A stretch of DNA of 64,000 nucleotides. Origin: JAFDXJ01 sp039811225 (GTDB lineage Bacteria > Bacteroidota > Bacteroidia > Chitinophagales > Chitinophagaceae). The position numbers and the translations under genes are program-made. Every line of letters starts with the position of its first letter. The stretch's first letter is position 1. Positions 9,348-17,931 of this stretch are shown here, piece after piece. Location of the stretch: the NCBI GenBank assembly GCA_039811225.1, contig JBDHYG010000009.1, positions 24,165 to 88,164 of the forward strand, written 5' to 3'. Under the pieces are notes generated by a model. It was not told where the DNA came from. It worked only from the letters and a program-made list of their open reading frames with translations, and did no database searches.

Positions 9348-10697
9348 TTATTGCTGCTCTTTCCATTCAATACGCAGGATCGATTTTGTATGGTTGGTTA
9401 TTTTAAAACGGTCATCGATGCGTTTGCCTACTACCCAAATAATCCGTTGGTCACCATTTTCAAGCAGCAGTAATTTTTCTTTATCTATTTTGGAAAGTTT
9501 CTGATCCATTAAAAAGCGGGCGACCTTTTTCTTTTTTTGCATGCCCAGTGGATAAAAGTAATCGCCGGTTTTCCATGGCCGTAATTTTAACGGATAAACT
9601 ATTTTAGAAACATCAATAGTTGCTATCAGAGGCGATTGGGATAGTGTGAAATGGGGGCTGTTTATTTGTTCTATTTGTAAATCACCGAATGGGGTGGTTA
9701 CCTGTTTTGTTCCTTCCGGAAGGAGATGCAGGTGAGTGGTTGTTGTTGCGATAGGAGCAATTAGCAATAGCTTCCTGTCTTTTATAATACGATGGGTATC
9801 GGAGAGCACCAATGCACCGTTTTGTGCATCCAGTAGTTGGATGATGGAAGGGAGCTGGCCAGCTGTAAAATGGAATGGTTGCAGGATTTCCCATAAAATG
9901 GTAGGGAGCGCATTTGTTTTTTTTAATTGTAGGATAGATAATACCCAGTGCGTTCCCGCTTTTTTAAGCAACTTTTTTTTATAGTTCTTTATAGCTTCCT
10001 GGTACAATTGTTCTACTTCCCGCAGGCGGGAAATATTTTCCAATAAATTATCCTGTACGGCAGGGAAAATTTTTTCCAGGGAAGGGAGCAATTGATGTCG
10101 AAAATAATTCCTGGTGTATTTATCCGATTCATTGGATGAATCTTCCACCCAGGAAAGATTTTTTTCTATGGCATAATAGGTTAATTCTTCTTTTCGGGCA
10201 AACAACAAGGGCCGGATTATTTTTCCCTGGATGGGTAAAATACCGTGTAACCCGGCAATGCCTGTGCCACGGAAAAAATTTAGCAACAATGTTTCCAGGG
10301 AATCATTGGCATGATGTGCCGTTGCGATCAGTGCCGGTCCTTTTGCCGGTGAAAGCAGTTCATGAAACCATTGATAGCGTAATGTGCGGGCAGCTTCCTG
10401 GATTGAGCATTTATGTTCCGTGGCGAATGCCTGTGTTTCAACTATTTTGGTTAAAACCGGAACCTGGTAAAAAGCGCCCAGTGCTTCTACAAATTTTTCA
10501 TCGCGTATGCTTTCATCTCCCCGCAACTGGAAATTTACATGTGCTATGGTTACCGGGATCTTTGCTTGTACAAAAAGATCTGTCATCACGACACTATCCA
10601 GGCCGCCACTAACGGCGAGTAATACAGATGTATCAGGTGGTAGCAGCGGGGAAAAATTTTTTTTCCAATGGAGTATAAATTTTTCCAGGATAGGCAT
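9348..10697 (-). CDS. tilS: tRNA(Ile)-lysidine synthase
   Basis: Ligates lysine to C34 of tRNA-Ile(CAU) so that it reads AUA; essential in most bacteria. 449 residues. The ATP PP-loop SGGLDS lies near residues 30-35, the ATAHHANDSLETLLLNFFRG block follows in the N-terminal synthetase domain, and TilS-specific middle and C-terminal domains extend from about 220 (LKLRPWKTGDYFYPLGMQKK near the end). The gene starts 9 bases downstream of the glnS stop, so the two form an operon read leftward. Confidence 0.94.
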   Translation of the reverse strand: MPILEKFILHWKKNFSPLLPPDTSVLLAVSGGLDSVVMTDLFVQAKIPVTIAHVNFQLRGDESIRDEKFVEALGAFYQVPVLTKIVETQAFATEHKCSIQEAARTLRYQWFHELLSPAKGPALIATAHHANDSLETLLLNFFRGTGIAGLHGILPIQGKIIRPLLFARKEELTYYAIEKNLSWVEDSSNESDKYTRNYFRHQLLPSLEKIFPAVQDNLLENISRLREVEQLYQEAIKNYKKKLLKKAGTHWVLSILQLKKTNALPTILWEILQPFHFTAGQLPSIIQLLDAQNGALVLSDTHRIIKDRKLLLIAPIATTTTHLHLLPEGTKQVTTPFGDLQIEQINSPHFTLSQSPLIATIDVSKIVYPLKLRPWKTGDYFYPLGMQKKKKVARFLMDQKLSKIDKEKLLLLENGDQRIIWVVGKRIDDRFKITNHTKSILRIEWKEQQ

Positions 10698-10706
10698 GAG
10701 GATTAT

Positions 10707-12371
10707 TTATTTCTTTTTCAATTCTTTTGCCCAGGAATCTTTGAGACCTACGGTCTGGTTAAAAACAAGTTTACCTGCGGTGCTGTCCTTATCCAGGCAG
10801 AAATATCCTTTGCGGACAAATTGGAACCTGTCTGAAGCAGATGCCTGCTGTAATGCAGGTTCTGCATAGGCTTTTTCAATTATTTGCAGGGATTGCGGAT
10901 TGATATATTCCAGGAAGTCACCAGGCATTTTCAACGGTTCTTCTTCGGTGAATAAGCGGTCATAGATCCGTAGTTCTACCGGTACTGCATGTGATGCACT
11001 CACCCAATGCAGGGTTCCTTTGACCTGGATATTGGATGTGTCGTGGCCACTCCGGCTTTCAGGAATATAGTGGCAATGCAATTCTTTTATATGCCCGTTT
11101 TCATCTTTGATCACTTCATCACATTGAATAATGAACGCACTTTTCAGTCGGACCATTTTTCCTGGTGAGAGCCGGAAATATTTTTTAGGAGGGTCTTCGA
11201 GAAAATCATCCGCTTCAATAAACAATTCATTGGTGAATGGCAGAGAACGTACGCCATCTGCGGAATCCTCCGGATTATTTTCACTTTGTACATAGTCAAT
11301 TTTACCCGGTTCGAGGTTGGTAATTATTATTTTCAATGGCTTGAAAATGACCATTCTTCTTTGTGCTATTTTATTGAGATGCTCACGTACACAAAATTCC
11401 AGCAAACCAAAATCTATCAGGTTTTCCCTTTTGGCAACACCAATTCGATCACAAAAATCACGAATACTTTCCGGGGTAAAACCTCTGCGGCGGAATGCAC
11501 TGATGGTGGGCATTCGGGGATCATCCCAGCCGCTGACATGATTTTCCTGTACAAGCTGTAATAATTTCCGTTTGCTCATAACTGTATAACTCATGTTCAA
11601 ACGGGCAAACTCATATTGCTTGGATGGAAAAATATCCAGGTTGGCTATATACCAGTCATACAATTCACGGTGAGGTACAAACTCCAGGGTACAGATTGAA
11701 TGGGTGATCTGTTCAATGGAATCTGATTGACCATGTGCAAAATCATACATGGGATAAATGCACCAGTCATTTCCGGTACGGTGATGCGCGGTATGTTTTA
11801 TGCGGTACATCACCGGATCTCGCATGTGCATATTGGGTGCGGCCATATCTATTTTTGCACGCAATACTTTTTCTCCGTCGGCATATTTCCCGGCACGCAT
11901 AGCACGAAATAACTCCAGGTTTTCTTCGATGGAACGGTTCCTGTATTTTCCCGCTACACCGGGTGTTGTAGGTGTTCCTTTTTCACGGGCTATGGTTTCT
12001 GAATCGCTGTCATCAACATAAGCAAGGTTTTTTTGTATCAGCTTTTCAGCAAATTGATACAGTTGTTCAAAATAATCACTGGCATAAAACTCATGATCCC
12101 AGGTATAACCCAGCCATTTTACATCTGCTTTAATGCTGTCCACATATTCAGTTTCTTCCTTGGAGGGATTGGTATCATCAAAACGAAGATTGGTTTTGCC
12201 CTTATATTTTTGGGCCAGGCCGAAATTCAGTGAAATACTTTTGGCATGGCCAATATGCAAATATCCATTGGGTTCAGGTGGAAAGCGGGTATGGATAGCT
12301 GCACATTTGCCGGCAGCCAGGTCTGCTTCAATAATTTCTTCTATAAAATTCAGTGACTTTTCTTCGCTCAT
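10707..12371 (-). CDS. glnS: Glutaminyl-tRNA synthetase
   Basis: Class I synthetase charging tRNA-Gln; 554 residues, the same length as the E. coli enzyme. HIGH-type motif in PEPNGYLHIGHAKS and KMSKS-type motif VMSKRKL are present, with a C-terminal anticodon-binding beta-barrel. The frame is open upstream to 12518, but that extension would run through the tRNA-Gly gene; the ATG at 12371 (MSEEKSLNFI) gives the family N-terminus. A TATTTTTG element at 12392-12399 (minus strand) sits 20 bases upstream of the start. Presence of GlnRS means Gln-tRNA need not be made by the GatCAB amidotransferase route. Confidence 0.96.
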   Translation of the reverse strand: MSEEKSLNFIEEIIEADLAAGKCAAIHTRFPPEPNGYLHIGHAKSISLNFGLAQKYKGKTNLRFDDTNPSKEETEYVDSIKADVKWLGYTWDHEFYASDYFEQLYQFAEKLIQKNLAYVDDSDSETIAREKGTPTTPGVAGKYRNRSIEENLELFRAMRAGKYADGEKVLRAKIDMAAPNMHMRDPVMYRIKHTAHHRTGNDWCIYPMYDFAHGQSDSIEQITHSICTLEFVPHRELYDWYIANLDIFPSKQYEFARLNMSYTVMSKRKLLQLVQENHVSGWDDPRMPTISAFRRRGFTPESIRDFCDRIGVAKRENLIDFGLLEFCVREHLNKIAQRRMVIFKPLKIIITNLEPGKIDYVQSENNPEDSADGVRSLPFTNELFIEADDFLEDPPKKYFRLSPGKMVRLKSAFIIQCDEVIKDENGHIKELHCHYIPESRSGHDTSNIQVKGTLHWVSASHAVPVELRIYDRLFTEEEPLKMPGDFLEYINPQSLQIIEKAYAEPALQQASASDRFQFVRKGYFCLDKDSTAGKLVFNQTVGLKDSWAKELKKK

Positions 12372-12391
12372 ATATAGTTGTAATGAAAGGG

Positions 12392-12399
12392 CAAAAATA
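12392..12399 (-). promoter_or_regulatory. -7 promoter element for glnS-tilS
   Basis: TATTTTTG on the minus strand matches TAnnTTTG. A TTG lies about 15 bases upstream, shorter than the usual spacer, so the -33 element is uncertain. Placed between tRNA-Gly and glnS, it would allow the operon to be transcribed independently of the tRNA. Confidence 0.4.
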
Positions 12400-12460
12400 C
12401 ATAATCGCTGCCAGCAAAATGGAAGGTTTCTTCCAGGAAAAATAGAGCAGGAGAAAGGGG

Positions 12461-12533
12461 AGCGGAAAACGGGACTCGAACCCGCGGCCTTCAGTTTGGG
12501 AAACTGATGCTCTACCAACTGAGCTATTTCCGC
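12461..12533 (-). tRNA. tRNA-Gly (anticodon CCC)
   Basis: A 73-base cloverleaf read on the minus strand: acceptor stem GCGGAAA/TTTCCGC, D-arm GCTC..GAGC, anticodon stem TCAGT/ACTGA around loop TTCCCAA (anticodon CCC, reading GGG), five-base variable loop, T-arm with TTCGAGT, and a U discriminator as usual for glycine tRNAs. CCA is not encoded. All stems pair fully apart from one G-U in the T-stem. Confidence 0.95.
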
Positions 12534-12556
12534 TAATATATATTTAGTTATACCAT

Positions 12557-12868
12557 TTAATAAACCAGGTCTTCATAAGCAGCCTGTAATTCATTATAAG
12601 CATGAATATCTCCTGCATGCCGGGTGGCTTCCAGGCCTTTCTTATACCATTGTACTGCCAGGTCCGTTTCATCCATTCGCTCGAGCAATTTGGCCAGGTG
12701 ATAATATGAACCGGTATATTCCGGTGAATGTTCCAAAATTTCTTCAAATAATACCCGGGCTTCTGCATCCTGTCCTTCTTTGATATATTCGAGCGCCAAC
12801 GCATGCCGCAGGAAATTATCTCTCGGGTTCTCCACCAACATTGCTTTTATCTTATCCATCCGGTTCAT
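12557..12868 (-). CDS. Short TPR-repeat protein
   Basis: 103 residues that fold as about two to three tetratricopeptide repeats: residues 18-51 (NFLRHALALEYIKEGQDAEA region) and 52-85 (SYYHLAKLLERMDETDLAVQ region) show the W/L-G-Y-A-P spacing of TPRs. No signal peptide or catalytic domain, so it is probably an adaptor for protein contacts in the cytoplasm. ATG at 12868; a second ATG nine bases in is possible. It lies 36 bases downstream of the glucan phosphorylase-like gene on the same strand and may be cotranscribed with it. Confidence 0.75.
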   Translation of the reverse strand: MNRMDKIKAMLVENPRDNFLRHALALEYIKEGQDAEARVLFEEILEHSPEYTGSYYHLAKLLERMDETDLAVQWYKKGLEATRHAGDIHAYNELQAAYEDLVY

Positions 12869-12904
12869 GACCTTCTCATTTATTCATTTGTTCTTCCGGC
12901 AAAT

Positions 12905-14566
12905 TTACACATTGGCATTATAAAGCAATTCATAATATTCTGCTGCCATGCGATTGCTGTCAAACTGGAAGCGCACATCCCGCATACCATTTTTTGTTAT
13001 TTGCCGCCAGGTATCTCTTTGCTCGTAATAAAGCGGAATGATCTTTTCCGTTAAAATAGTGTACAATTGCTCCAGGTCATATTGGTCCTGATCGTGCACC
13101 GTCATGTTTCCATAATCTGCTTGTGGTACCACAAACCCATTATTACCATTATTTATAAATTCCGGGATCCAGCCGTCATCGGTGGAAAAATTTACAGCCC
13201 CATTCATGGCAGCCGTCATACCGCTGGTACCGGAAGCTTCACGTGGTACCCGTGGATTATTCAGCCACACATCAGCTGCCTGTTTCAGGCGCTTGCTTAA
13301 TGCTAATTCATAACCCACCATCACAGCCATATTTTTGTATTTCTTACTCAGGTGTACCAGGCTATCAAATTGCGTGATGGCTGGATAATCTGCCGGATAC
13401 GGTTTGCCTGCCCAAATGATTTGTACCGGGTATTTTGCATTTGTCAGGAGATGATGAAAATCACTTTCACTTTGTGTCAACAGGTCGGCACGTTTATATC
13501 CTGCCAGCCTGCGTGCCCAAACGATTGTTAGTATATTGGGATCAAAGATTTTTCCTGTTTGATCAGCAACCAACTCAAAAGCTCTTTTCTTTAAATGTTT
13601 CTTCCGGTCTTCAAAGAGCAGGTCATTGCCTTCTTCGAGGTAATGATACAATTGTTTGTCTGACCAGTACCGGTAATTTTGTGCATTGGTAATTGAAATG
13701 ATCGGGCAGATATTTTCATATTTCCCCCACATGTCACGGGATACATGGCCATGCAATTTTGAAACACCATTGGCCAGTTTCGCAAATCGCAATGCGGCAA
13801 GCGAATGATTGAACAGGTCATCATAATTTCCGGTCAGGTCTTTTACTTCCTCGATAGAAAGCCCACAGAAATAGCTCATTTTATGGCATAAGAAAATATC
13901 ATGTTTTTCATTACCGGCTTCTTCAGGAGTATGCGTGGTAAAGACCAGCTTTTCCCGTACTTGCTGTATGTCTTTGTATTTGTTATATAAATAAAAAGCA
14001 GCCGAAATGCCATGCGCTTCATTGAGATGATATAGGTCGGGATGGAAGCCCAGCTCGTCAATCAATTTGGCTCCACCGGCACCCAGCAGGATAAACTGGG
14101 CCACTTTACTCGCTACATTGGCATCATATAAATGATGCGTGATAGTTTGTGAAACATAATCATTCTCCGGTAAATCAGTGGACAATAAAAAAATGGGTGC
14201 TGATTTAAATGTTTCGGGGGGTAGGTAAAAAGCTTTTACCCATACCGGATGATCATGAATGGTTAATTGAAATTTGATGCCGGTATCTTCTAAAAAGCTG
14301 TAATTTTTTTCCATCCATGTCACCCGCATCGTTTGGTCCTGGTTGCGGGTTTGATCATAATATCCATATTTCCATAAAATACCGATACCTATTAAATTTT
14401 GGCGAAGCTCATAAGCACTCCGCATGTGCGAACCAGACAAAAAACCCAGGCCGCCACTATATATTTTCAGGGGTTGATGCACCGCAAACTCCATGGAGAA
14501 ATAAGCTACCTTCTTTTGGTACCGCTCATCAATAGGATACGGTACCTCAAACTGTCTAAAATTCAT
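12905..14566 (-). CDS. GT35 alpha-glucan phosphorylase-like protein with Thr at the PLP-lysine position
   Basis: 553 residues, the short form of the glycogen/starch phosphorylase family. Family landmarks: VAYFSMEFAV (20-29), LYHLNEAHGISAAF (178-191), LANGVSKLHGHVSRDMW (264-280) and ARRLAGYKRADLL (351-363). Phosphorylases release glucose-1-phosphate from alpha-glucans using PLP held on a lysine in the motif EASGTxxMK; here the motif is REASGTSGMTAAMNG, so residue 451 is Thr (codon ACG at 13214-13216). Either this branch binds PLP differently, or the protein is not an active phosphorylase. It has no signal peptide. Family assignment is secure, activity is open. Confidence 0.82.
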   Translation of the reverse strand: MNFRQFEVPYPIDERYQKKVAYFSMEFAVHQPLKIYSGGLGFLSGSHMRSAYELRQNLIGIGILWKYGYYDQTRNQDQTMRVTWMEKNYSFLEDTGIKFQLTIHDHPVWVKAFYLPPETFKSAPIFLLSTDLPENDYVSQTITHHLYDANVASKVAQFILLGAGGAKLIDELGFHPDLYHLNEAHGISAAFYLYNKYKDIQQVREKLVFTTHTPEEAGNEKHDIFLCHKMSYFCGLSIEEVKDLTGNYDDLFNHSLAALRFAKLANGVSKLHGHVSRDMWGKYENICPIISITNAQNYRYWSDKQLYHYLEEGNDLLFEDRKKHLKKRAFELVADQTGKIFDPNILTIVWARRLAGYKRADLLTQSESDFHHLLTNAKYPVQIIWAGKPYPADYPAITQFDSLVHLSKKYKNMAVMVGYELALSKRLKQAADVWLNNPRVPREASGTSGMTAAMNGAVNFSTDDGWIPEFINNGNNGFVVPQADYGNMTVHDQDQYDLEQLYTILTEKIIPLYYEQRDTWRQITKNGMRDVRFQFDSNRMAAEYYELLYNANV

Positions 14567-14709
14567 TGATGTGATTATTTTTAAATGCGGCGCAATTTAA
14601 TGGATAAATGGAATAAAGGAAAATCAAGCTGCTTTATTTGTGATAAGGTGTATAAATTGTATAAAAATTGCAGTGTTTTTGTAACGCAGAAGAAGCGAAA
14701 ATTGTTGTG

Positions 14710-15642
14710 CTAAGATTTTTTTCTGGTATACGTATCATCAAAAAAACATTTGATGCCGCGATGGTTCCCGCAATTCCCTCTTTCTTTCACTACTACTTCC
14801 CGGCCTTCAAAACGAAAATCAATAACACAGGCATCATTATTTTCCTGGTACACGGCATGCTGCTCCCCAATAATCTTCATAATACCTTTTAATTCACCGG
14901 TACAATCCCCGTTATTTTTTTCGAAATGAATAAAAAACTGATACGTGTTCGCATCTTTGCCATCCCTTACTGAAATAAAATTCCTGCTGTTTTCGACGTA
15001 GTTGCCGCTGTATTTATTTTTTTGAGGGAGTGTATCAATGGGATCAATCACTGCCTGGCTTTCGGGGGTTTCATTGCTGTCTTTCATGACCAGGATAAAA
15101 GCCTTTGAAGCGGCAGAATAGGCATAACTGTTCCGGCTATAGAGATTACTGTTATTTTTCCCGGTTTTTTCCCGGCTGATGATAAATGCCGGCTCGGTAG
15201 TGATATAAACATTATGCGCATACCCATCGGTGTTTTTTTTCTGCAGGAGTTCTTTGTACGTAGCAAATTTATTTTCTATTGTAAAAACCAGGACAACTAA
15301 AAAGCTGTTCTTTTCTTTATGCATTTGTAAAAGATAATATGAAAGGGTTGAGGTAACTTTTTTCCCAATAGCATGAAAAGAAACTTTTTGTTCTTTCGTT
15401 TTTTTGATCTGCTGCAAAACCGAATCCGGTAAAATACCGGTCATCGCTGTATAACTGATCGTGGAGGTATCACCTAATTTTTCCAAACTGGTATCATAAA
15501 TACGTAAAGGCAATTGCAGCTCCTGGAAAGCCTGTTCAAAAGTTTCGATAGTAACTTTCGCCTCGCCGGAAAGATCAGGTGCATGTTCTTTGCAGGCAAA
15601 TACCAGGAAAAAGGAAATGACTAAGACGAGGTATCTTCGCAT
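14710..15642 (-). CDS. Lipoprotein of unknown function
   Basis: 310 residues with a lipoprotein signal: MRRYLVLVISFFLVFAC, the Cys at residue 17 being the likely lipidation site. The frame is open 15 codons upstream to 15687 but the ATG at 15642 puts the signal at the N-terminus. The mature part is a mixed alpha/beta sequence with no motif I recognise; the C-terminal 100 residues (NNGDCTGELKGIMKI.., then three further cysteines in EARGNCGNHRGIKC-like context) are Cys-containing and beta-rich. It diverges from the endonuclease-family gene, with about 60 bases between starts. Confidence 0.7.
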   Translation of the reverse strand: MRRYLVLVISFFLVFACKEHAPDLSGEAKVTIETFEQAFQELQLPLRIYDTSLEKLGDTSTISYTAMTGILPDSVLQQIKKTKEQKVSFHAIGKKVTSTLSYYLLQMHKEKNSFLVVLVFTIENKFATYKELLQKKNTDGYAHNVYITTEPAFIISREKTGKNNSNLYSRNSYAYSAASKAFILVMKDSNETPESQAVIDPIDTLPQKNKYSGNYVENSRNFISVRDGKDANTYQFFIHFEKNNGDCTGELKGIMKIIGEQHAVYQENNDACVIDFRFEGREVVVKERGNCGNHRGIKCFFDDTYTRKKS

Positions 15643-15701
15643 GGAATAAAATTTATATTGAAGGTCCCGGGTAAACCATTGAGCCATTAAAAGTAGGAAT
15701 T

Positions 15702-16610
15702 TTGCACAAACATAATTCGCTTTTCATTTTTTATAAAAAACAAATAAGGAAATCACTGCCATTAAGGTTAGTGGTTTTGCTTTGCCTGCTGTGTTATTCG
15801 GTTCATTCCAGGCCATTGGATGCTATTTATAAAACAGGAGATAATATCGCCAGGCCCGATGCCCTGCTTATTTGTTCCTGGAACCTGCGGGATTTTGGCT
15901 CATCGAAATCCGTTGCTACGCTGCAATATATTGCTCATACGATTGCAACCGCAGATATCGTAGCCATACAAGAAGTAGTCGCCCGAAATGGCGGCAAGTC
16001 AACTGTAGCAAACCTCGTTGCTATTTTAAACAAAGAAAAAAACGTGTGGGCATATTCAGTAAGTGCCATTACAACCAGCAGCTCCTATAAAGCAGAACGC
16101 TATGCATATATCTGGAAGAAAACGAAAGTACAGCTTTCAGGGAGTGCCTGGTTGGAACAAAAATATCAACTGGAAATTGACCGGGAACCTTATTTGGCAA
16201 CATTTGAATCGGGGGGGCAACATTTTACATTGGTAAATTATCATGCTATAACCAAAGCAAAGCAACCGGAACGGGAAATTAAATTTTTGAAATATCTTGT
16301 CCCGGAATATACCCGTTACCCGTTGATCTTCTTAGGTGATTTTAATTGCCCGCAGACACATACGGTTTTTAATCCATTAAAATCCCTGGGCTACAAGGCA
16401 GCATTTTCCAACCAGCGGACTACCTTGCAAAAACAGTGCAGCGAGCCGGATTGCCTGGCATCGGCGTATGATAATTTTTTTTATAGGCCCGCTCAAATCC
16501 GGATGGATACCGCCTGGGCATTTTATTTTCACAAGATGTTTCCCAGCCTGGAAGCCGCCTGGAAAATTTCGGACCATGTGCCCATTTTTTTTCGGTTTTC
16601 TTTAAATTGA
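15702..16610 (+). CDS. Secreted endonuclease/exonuclease/phosphatase-family protein
   Basis: 302 residues. The EEP fold is recognisable from SWNLRDFG (metal-site Asn), IVAIQEVV (catalytic Glu), the LVNYHAIT block, FLGDFNCPQ (GDFN motif) and the final KISDHVPIFF (SDH motif). An N-terminal hydrophobic segment (about 20-37) suggests export or membrane anchoring. No ATG precedes the conserved region; the frame begins with TTG at 15702, the only usable start that retains the signal segment. Substrate could be DNA, RNA or a phosphoester; a DNase I-like nuclease is the simplest reading. Confidence 0.82.
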   Translation: MHKHNSLFIFYKKQIRKSLPLRLVVLLCLLCYSVHSRPLDAIYKTGDNIARPDALLICSWNLRDFGSSKSVATLQYIAHTIATADIVAIQEVVARNGGKSTVANLVAILNKEKNVWAYSVSAITTSSSYKAERYAYIWKKTKVQLSGSAWLEQKYQLEIDREPYLATFESGGQHFTLVNYHAITKAKQPEREIKFLKYLVPEYTRYPLIFLGDFNCPQTHTVFNPLKSLGYKAAFSNQRTTLQKQCSEPDCLASAYDNFFYRPAQIRMDTAWAFYFHKMFPSLEAAWKISDHVPIFFRFSLN

Positions 16611-16671
16611 TTTATAGCCTGTTTTGTTTTAGTTTGCAACCGTTTTTTTTTCATTTATCCGGAAATCGAAA

Positions 16672-17931
16672 ATGACAAGCCGGCAACCACTCATGGACAA
16701 AAAATTATTAAAAGAGCAGGAAAAGTTTGAAGCCGTTTTTCAAAATGCTTCCTTAGGGATATTGATGATCAATAAAAAAGGCATCATTGAGTTGGCCAAT
16801 CATTTTTTGTTGAAAATGTTTGGTTATGCGGCCGATGATATTTTTGGAAAACAAATGGAGATTTTATTACCGGCCCGTTTTCACCATACACATGTGAAGG
16901 AGCGTGGGCATTTCAATGCACATCCGGCTACCCGGCCCATGGGCATGGGGCGGGATTTATTTGGTGTGAAAAAGGACGGCACGGAAATACCGTTGGAAAT
17001 CAGCCTGAGCAGTTATTCCGAAGGAGATGAGCTTTTTTCCATTGCTTTTATCAGTGATATATCTAAAAGAAAAGAAACCGAAGAACGCTTAAGGTTACAA
17101 CGCCAGGAACTGGCAGCCCTGAACCAGAAAATGGAAATGCATAATGAAGAACTGGAACGGAAGGTAAATGAACGAACCCTTAAATTACAAGAGGCATTAC
17201 ATAAACTCGAAGTGTCTAAAGATGAACTCTTTCATGCATTGAATAAAGAAAAAGACCTGGGAGAAATGAAAAGTGCTTTTGTGTCTATGGCATCCCATGA
17301 ATTCCGGACACCCCTGAGTACTATTTTATCTTCGGCTTCCTTATTATCTAAGTATAAATTAACAGAAGAACAGGCATTCCGGGATAAACATGTTCAGCGT
17401 ATCAAATCTGCGGTTACCAATTTGAATAATATACTCAATGAGTTTTTATCATTAAGCAAAATTGAGGATGGTAAACTGACAGCCCATTTTTCCCCATTCA
17501 ATGTAAAGGAATTGATAGAGCAACAGGTAAATGAACTGGCTGATATCCTGAAACAGGATCAGCGTATAACGTATGCGCATACCGGCTCTGAAATAGTCAA
17601 CCTGGATGAAGTGTTGTTTAAAAATATTCTCATTAACCTTATTTCCAATGCTGCTAAATTTTCACCTGAAGGGAAAAAAATTTACATTCACACATTGGTG
17701 ACGGAAGACCGGGTGTTATTCACCATTAAAGATGAAGGAATGGGTATTTCCCAAAAAGATCAGGAACATTTATTTGAAATATTTTTCCGGGCAAGGAACG
17801 TGGCCAATATCCCAGGTACCGGGCTGGGTTTACATATCGTATCGAAATACGTGGAGATGATGCATGGGCATATACAATTGCAAAGTTCGCTGGATACCGG
17901 CACGGAGATCAATATAACATTCAAGATATGA
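16672..17931 (+). CDS. PAS-domain sensor histidine kinase
   Basis: 419 residues, no membrane span, so a cytoplasmic sensor. PAS domain at about 15-130 (FEAVFQNASLGILMINKKGI), a coiled coil at about 132-198, a HisKA domain with phospho-acceptor His209 (SMASHEFRTPLS), and a HATPase domain with N-box NLISNAAKFSPEGK, DEGMGIS and GTGLGLHIV. The PAS domain has no evident heme His or Fe-S cysteine cluster, so its signal is unknown. The stop overlaps the start of the response regulator by four bases (ATGA), so the two are a cognate pair. ATG at 16672; a second ATG at 16693 is possible. The pair lies next to the nos gene cluster. Confidence 0.93.
   Translation: MTSRQPLMDKKLLKEQEKFEAVFQNASLGILMINKKGIIELANHFLLKMFGYAADDIFGKQMEILLPARFHHTHVKERGHFNAHPATRPMGMGRDLFGVKKDGTEIPLEISLSSYSEGDELFSIAFISDISKRKETEERLRLQRQELAALNQKMEMHNEELERKVNERTLKLQEALHKLEVSKDELFHALNKEKDLGEMKSAFVSMASHEFRTPLSTILSSASLLSKYKLTEEQAFRDKHVQRIKSAVTNLNNILNEFLSLSKIEDGKLTAHFSPFNVKELIEQQVNELADILKQDQRITYAHTGSEIVNLDEVLFKNILINLISNAAKFSPEGKKIYIHTLVTEDRVLFTIKDEGMGISQKDQEHLFEIFFRARNVANIPGTGLGLHIVSKYVEMMHGHIQLQSSLDTGTEINITFKI

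Noticed and set aside
10136..10612. 158-residue open frame antisense to tilS
   Set aside because: Shadow of the tilS coding strand; no start context or domain, while tilS is fully supported.
12372..12518. Longer glnS N-terminus reading through the tRNA-Gly gene
   Set aside because: The extra codons translate the tRNA sequence and the ATG at 12371 gives the normal N-terminus; the extension is an open-frame artefact.
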